Under the pieces are notes generated by a model. It ran no database searches, was not told the DNA's origin, and saw only the letters and a list, made by a program, of their open reading frames with translations. Positions 37,701-52,000 of a DNA stretch of 64,000 bases are shown here, piece after piece. Source of the stretch: Karalla daura. Taxonomy: Eukaryota > Chordata > Actinopteri > Chaetodontiformes > Leiognathidae. The translations under genes and the position numbers were made by a program. Each line of letters starts with the position of its first letter. Within the stretch, counting starts at the first letter, position 1. Location of the stretch: the NCBI GenBank assembly GCA_029224185.1, contig CM055201.1:5290184-5354183 (forward strand). The letters are read 5' to 3'.

Positions 37701-40700
37701 AAAATCAGTCTGCGTCCTTCTCGTCCTGCCCGGGACGCCCACGCCTCAGAGATCAACCCTGGTCAGTAACCCTGGGATGCTTCGCTCTACCTCACACTGT
37801 TAGAATTGTTTTGTCGCATAACGCATAACTAACAATGTTTTCTCAGACTAACTCCCCTTGTCCGGTGTGTCACTAATGTCACTAATGGGGCAGTTTCACA
37901 ATAGTTTGTTGGTTTAAATAAACTTTCAGTGCAGTCAACGTGCCATTTTGGGAAATAGGGTCCCAGTTAAAGAGAAGGTTGATACCGCCAATGAGACCAA
38001 AAAAAAAGAAGCTTATCATGATGAAATTTCAAAATAGCTTTGTATGTAAGTTTCAGATTTGCACAGGAAATATATAGTATTATAGTATAGATATGGTTTT
38101 GGGTAATAGTATATAGTATTGCATGAGAAGTCTGATGTTATAAATTCCTTTAAAAGTGGTATCTCAAACTCATTTCCATTTCCCAAAATGGACCTCCTTA
38201 TTACCACCTCATTAAAAAACCATCAAAGAGCTCCGATGGCTGAAGTTGACTGCACGTGGTGATAGTAGTTTGCACCCTCTTGCACTCTCGGTGACGTGTG
38301 TGTGTGTCTGTGTGTGTGAGCAGCCACTGTGTGTCCACTTTGCCCCGTAGATGCCGTGCTCCACAGTGTCAGCCACAGCCGATCTCTCCTTCAGGCCCTC
38401 TCTCTGTCTAAATCTCTGTCTCTACTCCACCCTGCTAGTAGTAAGTACCTGCCGTACACCAGCAGAGCCACCATGTCCCTGTCACCGCTGCTTGTCTGTG
38501 TCTGGCTCTGACGGTGCCGCCGTCAACCTTGAAGATCCGTTGCGTTCTGAGAAAGTCGTAACCCGGTTGTGTGTGTGTTTTGCATGGCTTTCTCGTGGTC
38601 CTCTAAGGGGTCGACCGCTGTCTGTGTGCCCGTCTACGCTTTTGTGCCATCGCATCATCTTTGCTGCTTTGCATTTCTTTTCAGGTTGTTTTGTAATGGG
38701 ATGCTTTCAGGGAGGGGACCTGTTCAGACAGCGAGTAAGCTCCTCTGGCATGTAAATGAGACCTGTTTCCAGCACGACGTGGATTATGAAACACACATAA
38801 TATGAAGTAAATGGTCTGAAATGAAGGATGAAGTTTTACCAATTTGTCCCCTAATCAAATTGTCCTAAAGAATGAGAGCATTTCTTCTGCTGTCTGACTC
38901 AACCTTTGTTAATGAAAATGTACTGCAACTTGTGCTTGTCTTTGTCCACGTTTGTAGGTGTTTCCAGGTTCTTGAACGGTAATTTGAACAACTTCTCCTC
39001 TTTTCCTTTGTGTTCACAGAGCAAAGAGCCTCCAGCATATCAGAACAGTCGCATGAAAAAAGGTAGATATGCTTTGTTTTTCACACTCTGACATCTCAGC
39101 CCGGCCTGCTGAGACCTCTGCTCTTAATTCTGACCCAGTATGTTTCATTAGATATGTAATCCTGGGCGGCAGCATCGACATATGTTGGTAACCATGACGG
39201 CAGCAGGTTGCTTAGTGACAGCGGGAACTCTGAAGTTGGCTGCGTCTTTTATGAAGCCCTTTTGTCCGCTGTGAAACAGAGCTGGGGTTTATGTGCATTA
39301 CGAGTCCTTTTGATCCTCTCTCCTCTCTCTTTTCCCCTTTTTTTTCCAGCAACAACAGATTTAGTGACGTACAGATATCAGTGTGACCCTGAGCCACTTA
39401 CAGCTCTGTATTCCTGCTGCACAATGCGTTCCCTTCTGTTTCTCATCTGTGGCTTTTGTGTCATCTCAACCCTGTGGGACTTATTTACTTACTTTTTCAG
39501 ATAGGACCGGCTGAGTCATGGATACAGGACCGAATACAGAGTCATTGCACTGTGTGGTCACAAAGCACAGGCTAATTACGGTGCCAGATTTAAGATGAAA
39601 TAACCTCAAAAACAGACTTTGTGTGGCTCTAAGAGGGTCCGACCAAAATTCAATTTCTTTTTATTAACTGACTCAGCTTGATTCAGAGCAGAACGATGCC
39701 AGCTAATACAGTATTTCCTCTGACATACCATATAAAAATACCCCAAACTGCAGACCAATCTGATGGTTAGCAATAAAAGGCACAGTGGGCACATTTCCGC
39801 ATATTTCTGTACTCGTTTTGATTGTTATTTCTTTGTGTTAGCAGAAGAGGAGGAACAGGGTTTCTGACTAAAAAACTAATCACATTTCATATTCCTGACA
39901 GACTGAGTCTTCATTTCAGACTGATGCGATGATGAAAATAGATGTTTCCTCTTCCACTCTTCCTTGTTGAGATACTTCAATCTCAGCCTCCACACCTCGG
40001 TAGCGCCCCCTAGTGGATGATATCAGATAGACTCAAGATAAAAACAGCAAGAGGAACTATGAGTTGATCTGAGCACTCTCTGGTTGCTTGGCTGCGTGTG
40101 TGGTGTCCTCATGGCGTTGCAACATCCTTTAAACATCAGTATGTGTGTGTGTGTATGTGTGTGTGTGTGTGCGTGCTGCTCTCTACAGGGAGATTAGGTT
40201 CCGTAAGCGAGCCCAGTCTGCCGATGACGAGGGCAGCATGGAGCTGGCTGAGTCGCTCCAACATCTCACCCTGTCTGAGTTCCTCAAAGAGTACGTGGGA
40301 GGGGGTTAGAGCCCCGATTTTGACTGTCCTAATCCCACATCCTAATCCTAACCAAGACGCAGCACGTTGCCCACCTGACAAGCCCTCCTCTCCTTAATTT
40401 CTTTCCCCTGTTTATATCTCTGTTTTATCTCATCTGCTTTCTCTCCTTCTCTCCTCCTTTAACTCTCTCCTCATTGCTCTCTCCTCCTGTCTATGCGCAG
40501 CAGAACAATTATTAACTTGTCTATTAACAAAATGCAGTCCTCATTGTTTTGCATGTATCCAGCCTCTAACAATTCCAATTTTAACTTTAATTTGCTTTCA
40601 CAGCACTGAGCTGCAGGGTTTGATCATTCCTGCCACATTTTAGTGACTAACAAAGGATTGCTCCATTATAGAAATGCAATAAATAGCAATATTAGATGCT

Positions 40701-43700
40701 GTCAGTATCGCCGGATACATCCGGTTACATGTTTATACACAGATGTTCTGTCAGCCTGCATCAACATGAGTCTGCTGCATTTGCTATATTGCTTTTTGTT
40801 GCCCCATAGATTCAGCAAGAGGACAAAGTCATGCTGGCTGGATTTTTATATCTGACTAACATGTGGTTTCAGTCCAAAAAACTCAGCTATGGGTTTAGAG
40901 GTTGCACTGATGTTGTCTTAATTTGGCTTCAGGATTGAAGAAGAAGAGCTGGATAAGTACAACATTCCAACAAAGGTGGAGTCGGAGAAGTACAAGGTCA
41001 TCCGAACCTTCAGTTTTCTCAAGAGCCGGATGTCCAGCACGCGCAACAAGACCAAGGTAAACTAGAAACGAAAGCAAAAGGAATAGCCGAACAAACTAAA
41101 CTGTCTGAAACGCCTATCAAAGCATTTTTGGTGGCACTTTTTATGAGGGTCAGTCACCAGGTCTGAACTCTGAAAAATGTGATTGTTTTTTTCCCTCCCT
41201 GGGAGACTAAACCAGGAAACGTTTGCGGGAATAATTCAGGGTCAGGGTGACAGACCAAACACGGTGTCAGCGTCTTTCCTCTCAATGATTAATCCTCTGT
41301 AGGGTCAGAGCAGAGACTGGCAGCACTCTGCGACCTGCATCTGCTGCTCCTGCTACGCTCCGTTTCCCCTTGGCTGGATTTTCTGATCGGTTCGGGAACA
41401 GGCGGGGATTCCAGCCGGGCTCATCGCAAACAGAAACCTGACACAGCGCTCTGGATGAATTAAAAGCCCCGCTTTTGCCCAGGGCTCCGAGTTGTACCTG
41501 TCGATCAGGTTATGGCCTCTTTGTTCACGCCTGTGTCTCTCTCCTGGTTTTACAAGGGGAAGGGAAAGGAGCGAGAGGCTAAAGACAGGCAGCTGAACGG
41601 ACATCGCTTTAACACGGGCTCCTGTTTGGGCGCCACGATGTGTGTGGTGTGTGAGAAAGCAGCATCTGGGAAGGACCTGCTGCACTGCTCCAGTAAGTAA
41701 TCACCTGTAACTGTGTATGCACTCATACTGCACAAATCGGAAATTCTGGCACTTTCTTACTTGTTTTTATCATACTTTATTGCACTTTTACTCATTTGCT
41801 TGACATCATGAATTAAGATTGTACAAATACGCTTTTCTCATATACTGTATATTGTTTGAAGCAGTAGATTGAGTGGCAAACTTATTTTTAGCCGTACTAG
41901 CTCCATACAAGCCTAATTTAATGAACATAACTTAAAATGTTTTTTTTGCACCCAGGTTGCCCTGTTATCGTACATAAGGGATGTAAGGAATCCGTCCCCC
42001 CCTGCTTGAAGGTGAGAGCCGTCTTAAAAATGTTGGCACAACACATCATTTGCTTCTGTCAGCTGGTTGCATGCTCTGACCCTCCTCATCTTTATGACTT
42101 AGAAACTTCAGGACAAGTATGCCGTCGTCATGGTGAAGAACAGGACAGCCTCCCTCCCTCAGAGTGAGTTTTTATAGGGTCGACGGTCACCCAGCGTTTT
42201 ACACCTGGTATTTCCCGTTTTACTGTGGGTCACGTATTCTCTTCGCTTCCTTTCCAGATTTCACAGTGAGGGACAGCCCTCCACAGTGCGTCATCCCTGT
42301 CTCTACCTCTCTGCCTGTCGTGACCCCCAAAGACCGAAGGGAGCCCGCAGCACAGTCCAGCCCTCTCTCTGTCACAGGCAGTGACAGGTAATAAAACGTC
42401 TAGACCGTAGAAATCACAATATGAAGTGTGAAGTATATATTTTACGCTGCGTTTTTCTCTGTGTAACAGTCAACTCAGTGAGAGTCCAGAGACTGAGTCT
42501 GACTCCTTGAAGGTGTGCAGTCAATCAGAAGATCTCCTGACGACACCCCTGTCGTCCACTTCCACAGATTCTTCATTCGGCGAAGGTATGAGATCAATAC
42601 TTTATGTACTATATGTACTGAAGATTCCCATGGAAGAACATCTTGCAGTTCTTAAAATCAACATGAAACCATAACAGAGGAAATCAGTGGGGAGAGAATG
42701 TTTCTCTTGGTTATTCATCGCAGTTCCTTTTTAAGTTATGATGTTAGTAAGGGTCTTAAAAATACTACTTTTCTTATTTACATGTATATGAGAATCTGAG
42801 TTAAATGAAAAGACAAAAATATGGCCTCTTAGTTTAGTTTTTTTCCACTGCACTTTAACAAAACATGTTGTGACACATGTATGGACAGATTGTGAAACGA
42901 ATTCCAAAAGTTGACAAAGGTAACCCAGCCCACTTTTCAGGTGATGAAACAGAGGAAAAGTCAGCAGTGAGAGCATAACCGCAACACAAAAAATAGATTC
43001 ATTGTTACCCAGTTTGCATCACAGGGAGCTCAGAAAGTAAATAAATGTGGATTTAAAGTGATTTTCTCTGCTTTTCTACCCTCACAGAGTGCGTGGATGC
43101 CTTCCTCCACAGCGACATGTCTGTTGATGCTGTGGACTATGAGGCAGAGTCGTGGAGCCTGACGGTCGAGCACAAGTTCTGCAAGAAGCAGGACAAGCGA
43201 GCTGTCAAGCGGCAGGATGTCATCTACGGTAAGCAGAGCACCTAGACAGCATGCTTCAACTCTGCCGATGACATCACCTGACAGTTTTTTTTTGTTTGTT
43301 TTTTTTGCAGAGCTGATGCAGACAGAGCTCCACCACCTGCAGACGCTGCACATCATGGCCGAGGTGTTCCGCAGAGGGATGAGGGAAGAGGTGCAGCTGG
43401 ACACTGAGGCGGTGGAGCGGGTCTTCCCCTGCCTGGACCAGCTGCTCCTCTTCCACCACGCCTTCTTCTCCGCCATGAAGGAGCGCAGGCACAGCTCGGC
43501 CTGGCCTCAGGGTCACCGCAACTACCTGATCCAGAGGATCGGAGACGTCCTGCTCCAGCAGGTCAGCTGGACTTCTGGGACTGCTGTTCTCCATGTACAT
43601 AGATACATATATGAGTAGATAGAGAGCTAGACTGGCAGGTAACTGGGCAGACAGGCAAACTAGTGTATTAGAGTGAAAATGCATATATCACAGCATAGTA

Positions 43701-46700
43701 TCACTATTGTAGAAAAACTAGAAGAAAACTAGAAATGGATAGACACCTAAACAATTAAGACAGACATTTAGCTGGCTAGCTTGCCAATAAATATTCTTAT
43801 TGGTTTGACTAGATACCTGACTCGCTAGTCAGCCAGATAGATAGATAGATAGAAAGATGTAGCACGGTTCAGTGTGTGTGCTTTTCCAGTTTTCAGATGA
43901 GAACAATGAGAAAATGAAGCAGGTGTACGGAGACTTCTGCAGCCGTCACAATGAAGCCGTCAGCTTCTTCAAAGAGCTCCAGCAGCACAACAAGAGATTC
44001 CAGAGCTTCATCAAGGTACCGAACCCGACAACCTTGTTTGATGTTGGACTGAAAGAAAGAGACGATGCATCCTCCGCTTCAGAGGTGTTGATTATAGCTT
44101 CATTTTGCATGTTTTTTAGCAACAAGGTAACAATTCTCTGGTGAGGAGGAGGGAGATCCCAGAGTGCATCCTGCTGGTCACCCAAAGGCTCACCAAGTAC
44201 CCGGTGCTGCTGGAGAGGATCCTTCAGTACACACAAGGTCTGTGAGACGCTGCCCTCTGTTGGGCGTGTTCTGGCATGGTCACTATGGGGCAGGATGCGG
44301 CCACTCATTAACTCGTTCAGTGATTTTATAACCTTTACTTCAGTCCAGTTTAGATAATTTACCTTTGCCAGCACTATCTCATCAAAAACATGGTGCGTGC
44401 TGCATAAAAAACACTATGTAGTAACTCATAACCTGTAGATCAAACAGTAATTTCCATAACATATGGTGGAAGATTGTGTTTTTGGGGTATTGGTTAAAAG
44501 ATGTCAGTACAGCTCTAGTTTTAGCTCCCCAGTTGGTAAAACTGGTTGTCACACCATGTTTACTTAATTTCAGCATTTTTATACTAATGAACAAATTGTA
44601 CGGACAGCAAATTGCAGAGATTAGGGGTATGATGCTCAGCAGAGGGATCAACAGTGAACTTTAGAGGCTAATCGTAACCCTCAATTTCAGTACTGACATG
44701 ACAGCGTTTCCCTCCCAGTCATCTGATGCGTATGTCCCTCCTGACCTCTCAGAGGAGACCGAGGAGCATGCTGAACTCTCCAAATCTCTGACTCGGATCC
44801 GGGAGGTGATCGCCACCGTGGACCTGAGCGTCAGCCAGTACGAGCGTCACCAGAGACTGCAGGAAGTGTGGAGCCGCATGGAGAACCGCAGCGCCGCCAA
44901 GCTGAAGAATGGCAACACCTTCCGCAAGCAGGACATGATGGCCGCGGGGCAGACGCTCAAACACGAGGGGGTGCTGCTGTGGAAGACGGCCACGGGGCGG
45001 CTGAAAGGTGCCACGTGTCCGCTCTCCGTCTGCAGCCTGTGTGTCGTCTTCGCCGTCATCGTCCCAAGTGTTTTTAACTTCTCGTCCCAATTTCCACAGA
45101 TGTGCTGGCGCTCCTGCTCACAGACGCACTCATCTTCTTGCAAGAGAAAGACCAGAAGTACGCGTTCGCGGCTGTGGTACGCATCAATCATGTCAGCTGG
45201 ATCCCAGCTGGAACAGCCGTCAGCTCTGTCCCTGTTATGATTTTCACACACGATTTGATTTCACCACCTGAACGTTGTCCCTGGATGGAATACTAACGTG
45301 TTTGTCCAGGATCAACATCACAGCCAGCTAATGAGCAGCACTTGCAGATCGAGAGTATGTCTGCAGGGGAATCATCTGCCTGTCCTTTTATCCTCATTTT
45401 CAAATGTTTTTTTGGTCATCGATAGACAAAAGAGCTGTTTGGCTGTGCCTCCTTTATCTTATCATCCAAGAGATATATTTCTTCACACTCGTTGAAAACT
45501 GTCAATCTGGAGCCTGCTTATTGCTGGGGTCCCATTGCAGTGCATTTATTCCGAAATAGACAATTCTTTACGTATTCATTCAGAACAAATATTGCTCCTC
45601 TGCAATTTCAGGATCAGAAGCCTCCAGTCATCGGCCTGCAGAAGCTAATAGTGCGAGAAGTGGCCAATGAAGAGAGAGGGATGTTTCTGATCAGTGCGTC
45701 GGCTGCCGGCCCAGAAATGTACGAGGTCCACACGTCGTCCAAAGAGGAGAGAAACACCTGGATGAGGCTCATCAGGGAGGCTGTGGAGAGGTGTGTGCGC
45801 ATCTGATTTTATGTGTGAGTGTGTAGACTATGGAAGAGAAGGAGGAAGAGGATCAGTGCTTTTATTTTTTTCTCTGCTCAGTTGTCCGGAGGAAGAAGAG
45901 GAAGACATGAGCGAGTCGGAGGAGGAGAGGCGAGCTGCCGAGGCTCGGATTCAGAAGATCCACAAGTTGCAAGGTATGTGTTCATGAAGGAATATTGAAT
46001 TTTTTTTAATACAGCTTTTTTTTTTAAAAATCAAACCACTGATCCATAGCATCTGTGGTAATGCCATAGCACAAAAATGAAAACTCTCAATCATTCTAGA
46101 TCCAGTTTAAATGCCTGTGAGTGAGTTAGTCAGTTTAACCCCTACGATCCTGTGTCTCAGAGCACCTGCTCAGCCGGGACCAGCAGATCTGCTGCGGTCT
46201 GGAGGAGAAGCTGCAGATCTACGCTGAACTCAACACCCTGAGCAGGAGGACCGCGGTTTCGCCGGCCGAAGCCCGACTGCTCATCCAGCCCAACGCCGAG
46301 GAGCCTCCCCAGGCGGCCGCACTGCTGGCTGCAGCTCTGCAAGAGGGTGAGATATTTCCCAAACACTGCAGGATGGTGAGCTGCAGGGACAAACAGTGGC
46401 ACAAACAATTCTGTTTGTTGTCTGAAAACTGCACAAATGTGAGGAGGAATATTCAATTGAAATGTGGTTTTGCAAACTGAATATATAATGCAGGCTCTTT
46501 ATTTAAAGCTTCCATTTAGCAGCAATAAGAACTGCACCTTTAACATGACTGTTACAGCTGTGTTTTACTTCATTGTCATTCATCACGTATTGAATACACC
46601 TGCCTCCTCTAATTGATGCACACAGGAAGAGTAGAGTTATAAATGTACTAATAAACACATACATTTTACAACCGTACAACCATGATCTAGTGCATTATCA

Positions 46701-49040
46701 ATGTTAATGTAGCACTGTTAAAGTTCAGTGTAGTAATAAACTGTTAATATCTGTTAATCTTTTACGTTCTTAGTTTTAATAACCTTTTAACTGGTTGGCC
46801 GCATAACAGATGATGTTTACACACATAGACACACACATCACACACATTATGCCTGTGCGATACTGTACAAGTAGTTTAGTTAAAGGTCAGATTCTCCATG
46901 AACTTTATTTCGCTGACATTTGCAGCCCAGTGGTTTTTAAAAGGAATTATGAATTTAGACAGGCTAAAGGAGCAGTCAACTCACATATTTTGCCCCTTGG
47001 GTGCGAGTGGTGCCGGAGTGACGTGCGGGTCCAGTAAATTAATGGATGAAGCATCACTCTTAACTTCATATCCTTTTTTTCACCTTTTTTCTGTTTTCCC
47101 AGCCGAGAACCTGAAAGCCACCCTGTCATCCAAGAGCTGTTCTCCACTGAGTGGTAGCTCGGACTCGGACACGGACTCAGTGTTTCCGGCCAGCCCTGCC
47201 CCACCGGCGCGGGCTCCCTCAGACTCCGAGGCCTTGTCGGGAAGCCCCGGGGCCGGTGAGAGCAGCTGGCCTGAAGTCTTCCTGCTCAACCCCCAAAACT
47301 CCAACAACTCCAGTGACATTGACGTCAAGGTAGAGAACACTTCATTTATTTATTTATTTTAACGATTTCTGTGACCCCTGCAACATAGATAAAGACTGTG
47401 GATTAAATGGGTGTTTTTGACTTAAATATTGATGCGGCGGCGCGGCGTAATGTTTTTCCATTACTGCGGCGGTGATGGCGTGTGATGGCGGTGTTGGTGG
47501 TAGTGCAGGGGTATTATGGGTCGTTATCGCCTCGTCGCACTCGCATCCGCACCACGTCACTTCTTTCCATTTCTTCACAGACGTGTGGCTGCGGATTGCC
47601 AACAGTTGTTTCAATAATTCAGCGCAGCCTATTAGAATTACATTTCGGTCTTAATGTGATGAATCATTGATAAGCTCGTAATAAAGGAAGAGGTCCATTT
47701 AGCTCCCAGTGGTATTGCGGCATTAAAAATGGATATGGAGACTTATTCCAATTACCCTGCCACCGTTGTGATGCAGCCTTTTGTGGCCTGTGAGGTAAAT
47801 GACTGCGATAAGAGAGAATTATTTTCTTATTGACTGCAATGCGATAATTTAACTCTAAACAGACTGCAGAGCACAGTGATGCCAGTAGGGGGCGCACATG
47901 CCGCATGAATGCAAACTCAAATTTAGACTCTCTAAGTTTGTCACAAGTCAAGAGTATTTTAACTTTTCTGTGGTTCGATTTTAAAATGTATCTCATTGAA
48001 GCAGAGTGAAAAGTGCACCTGTTCATTATATGAGATTCTGTATTAGATTAACTCGCATGTTGTGTGAGTTTAACCTGAATATTTTGCAATATTACCCTGC
48101 AAATTATGTGTGGTTCTGTCTGTTAACAGGTTGCTCAAAGTGTCCAGAGCCTAACTCAGTTACTCTACAGTCTGCGGGTGAGTTCTCTGCTCTGATCTGC
48201 TCTGCTCTGCGTCTACAGTCGTTTTTCCTTTACTGTGATCTGATCTGCAAGTCAGCAAACAGGCAGCGCTCCTCCACTCTCCCTGGGAACAACGCACTGT
48301 GTTAGTGTCGCACTCAGTCAGAGATAAAGGCTTTAATATGCAGCTGCACTCCGGCTTCAGTAAACACCACCACCTCTGCACTGGGCTGTTTGAAGCCAGA
48401 GGTAGAAAGCAACAACAAGGGCGAAAAAAGAAGAGTGAAAAGTCCCACTGATCTTTTTTTTTTGCTGAGAGACATATACAGGGTGTTTTGTTTCTTCATT
48501 CATGCACACACACACATAGGCACACACACATGCACGCCACACACATATTCTCAACTTTTGGTATAAAATGCAAATTTGTGCCAGGGGAACCTGTGTGTGC
48601 ATTTGCATGAGGGCATGTGTGTGCGCACTTTTGCCTGTGTAAGCTTAATGTTTTAATCTCAATAGGATTTTCATATTCAAACTCGACGTACATGAGCTTG
48701 AAAACCGCAGTTCTACCAGTGCTTGTGATGGTGGTGGTGGTGTCCCTTGACCTGGTTTTCTCAGGACATGAAACTCAGGCACCCACTGGAGCCTGATCAT
48801 GATTTCCGTCACATTTTGCCATTCAAATCAGCTCCTGTTGCAGCCTCCTGTCGGGATGTTTGTGTGGTTTGATGGTGACCTAGAATGAAAAACCACTTTA
48901 ACAACCGTCTCTTCGTGGCCAAAGATGTACAGCGAATCCAAAAACACCATCACTTTGTCGTCAGTGTTGGAAGAAATGGTTGAATCTGAACAGACAGAAT
49001 GTGATGCGATGTGCAATGGGATGTACACACTCCATAGCTA

Positions 49041-49095
<55 letters not shown>

Positions 49096-52000
49096 AATTT
49101 CCAGATCCGTGCAGAAACTGATAGATATATATAACAACTTATATAGTTTATATTCCCACTCTGAAAAACAGGATTGAAAAGCAGTGTTTCATAGCTTCTG
49201 TGAACAACAAGGGATTAAGAGTAATGGCTGAACCTGTGGACTTCTAGTAACCCCATGTCTTTTGCTGTCCTGCACCAGGCCGCTGTGTCCATGCAGGACA
49301 GCTGGTACGAGGTTCAGAGGCTGCTCCTCCAAGAGAGCGGCCGCCCATCGCCACGCGCCCAGCGAACGCACTTTCCGAACCTGCGGAGCAGCACGCTGCA
49401 GGAGCAGGAGAAGCAGCGCAACCTGGAGAAGCAGAAGGAGGAGGTGGCGGCGGCCCAGCGGCTCCAGGAGCGGCTGCGCCAGGACAAGGAGCGCTGGGAG
49501 AGGGAGTGCCAGGCCAGGGAGAGCCTGCAGGGTGAGCAGGAGAGCAGACTGGAGGAGCGGGAGCGCCAGTGCCACCTGGAGGCAGAGAAGCTGCGGCGTG
49601 ACAGAGAGGAGCTGGAGGAGCAGCTGGAGGAGTACCAGCAGAGCCTGGAGCGGCTGCGGGAGGGCCAGAGGAGCGTGGAGAGGGAGCGCGAACGGCTGGA
49701 CAACCAGCAGAGGCTGCTCCAGACCTGGAAGCATGGGAGGCAGAAGAGCTTGCCCACCGCTATCCCTCACATGGTCATACCTCTGGATGGACAGCAGGTA
49801 GGGAGGGACACAACTGTGTCCTCTGTCAGGAGAGTTCAGAGGAACTCAGTCTGAACTCAAGAAACAGCTCTTGACCTCTTGACCCCCCTTGGTCCATCCA
49901 ACCTTTTTCATGAGAGAATAGAGTAGGAAACCTTTAAGGTCATTGTACAGGAACAAACAATTCTATAAGTACAAGGAAATCCTGCCCATCCATTGCAGGG
50001 CACACACATTCATGCAGTAGTCTGATTGTAGTGGATCAATCAGCTCTAATCTCCAGTTCACACAAGGCAAAAGGCAGCCGATACACCCTGGATAGGTTGC
50101 CAGTCCATCGTAGTGCCAGTTATTTGATTTATTCATAGATTAGTTGTGGTCCAGAAAATGTTATGGAAAGAGCTGAAAATCTCCATCCATGTTTCACAAA
50201 GGCCAAAACAAAGACCTCAGTTGCCCTATTTTGTCCATACCTTAACAACAGATGTATGGATAAAGGAGTTTTAACCTTTTTCTTATGAGTACCTTCAAAA
50301 ACATTTTTAATGCTCAAATTGACTAATAAATTAGTAAATCAGTTGACGATGAGTTGTCTCAGCTCAACCTACTTTGGGAGGAAGCTGAAGGAACTCATGC
50401 AGACAACGTGTTAACTCTGAGATGTACCTGAGCCCTGGGTCCAAACCCTTCCTACTGTGAGGCGACAGTGCTGCCGACTGATCAGCCCGTATTTCTTGGT
50501 TTAAGTCATTATTGAGAAGCTTCCCTCAGACAGCTCTCAGCCTGAGTTGCGTTGGTCTTCTCATTTACACAGAGCTGCTCAATCCCCTCTTGATGTACGA
50601 CCTTCGATAATGAGAGCAATTTCGGCATCATTTGTCTGAGCGCCACTGCAGTTCTCACTCACCAATAAACATCGTAATGATTGATGATAATTAAACCGTT
50701 GAAAATAAAAGCTCCGACAAAATAATTAAAACCAGAGGCACGCGGCCCGAGAAGCCAATCAATCGTGTCTGAAAGGACTTAAATTATCGACACTTTCTGC
50801 TTAAAAAAAGCACTACAGTGAAATGTTTTCCCTTCCCTGCAGCTTGGAGGCACAGGGAGGATAAAGGGTGCACTGTTCTCTGCGCCCTTTAAGTCTCAAT
50901 GCAGCAGCGTGCTAGCAGAGGTGAAACTAATACAGCACATACATCTCTGCGAGCGGCAGTTCAGCAGGTGCCATGGTTCAAAAGACGCACACAGAGGAGC
51001 GCCAGAATGGGCAGATAAATGAGCACGCTCACATTACAATATTCCCTCTCTCCCTCATTAATTTACACACCACCCTGGGCCTTTACTGGCTAGACGAGAT
51101 GAGGCCCTCCTGCCTATTTTTTCTTTATATTTATTTATTTCAGTCCGTTCTTTCTCTACTGGTGCGGAGGCTGCACAGGCGGACAAAGACGTGCGGAGGC
51201 AGCCGAGGTCCTAATGTTCCCCTACTAATGTTTTAGCCAGAGGCTGCAGTTCACGGGGTCAGAGACGGATTGAATGACGCACGTACACACATTCATAGGC
51301 ACGCACACATACACACATGTGGCTGCTCTCAGGTTGGTTCTAATTAGCTGTGTTGCCTCCGCTCAGCAGCTAAAGAGGCCATGTTGATGTGAAGATGGGA
51401 CGGGGGAGAGAGGGTGTGAATGGAGGACAGGACGAGCCTGCAGCAGCATACACCTTTCTCTCCATTACATTAGAGGCTGAGACCACCCAAATGGCTTCAC
51501 AGCTTCTCCCTCTGACCTCTAGCTGCATGTGGCCATTTGTTTTCACTTTCATTTGTGCCGGCTTTGGGAGCTTCTGTCTCTGCTCTAATACAATGGGGAT
51601 TTGTTAGCTGGCTCAAAGCATTTGTATGTTTGCACAAACTGTTTGTCGAGACAGCAGTTCTGCTAATTACTGTGATGTTTATCATAGTTATCATAGTAAT
51701 ATTTTTAATACGCCAGGCATCACAAGGGAAATCCACTTGTGTCGCACTTGGGTAGAGTCTGAAATCCAAATTAGGTCTCAGACAAATATCTCAAAACAAA
51801 GTCAAATTAAACTACTTTGATCTATATCTAGACAGCTAATGCAGTATCGATCTGGCTGGTTACCTATGTAGCTAGCTAGCTAGCTAATTAGCTGTCTTGC
51901 AAGCTGTCTCTCTCTCTATCTATCTATATCTATCTAGCTATCTAGCTATGTAGGGGGCAGTATGTCTGTTTGGCTAGCTAGCTAGCCTCTTGATGTTTTC

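Noticed and set aside
44698..44752. Possible start of arhgef28 exon 26 at the acceptor ctcccag (44718)
   Set aside because: With the phase-1 carry-over it meets an immediate TGA. The acceptor at 44752 keeps the frame and gives the conserved EETEEH.
49189..49770. 193-aa minus-strand leucine-rich ORF
   Set aside because: Antisense shadow of the GC-rich coiled-coil exon of arhgef28; composition follows from the complementary Glu/Arg/Gln codons.
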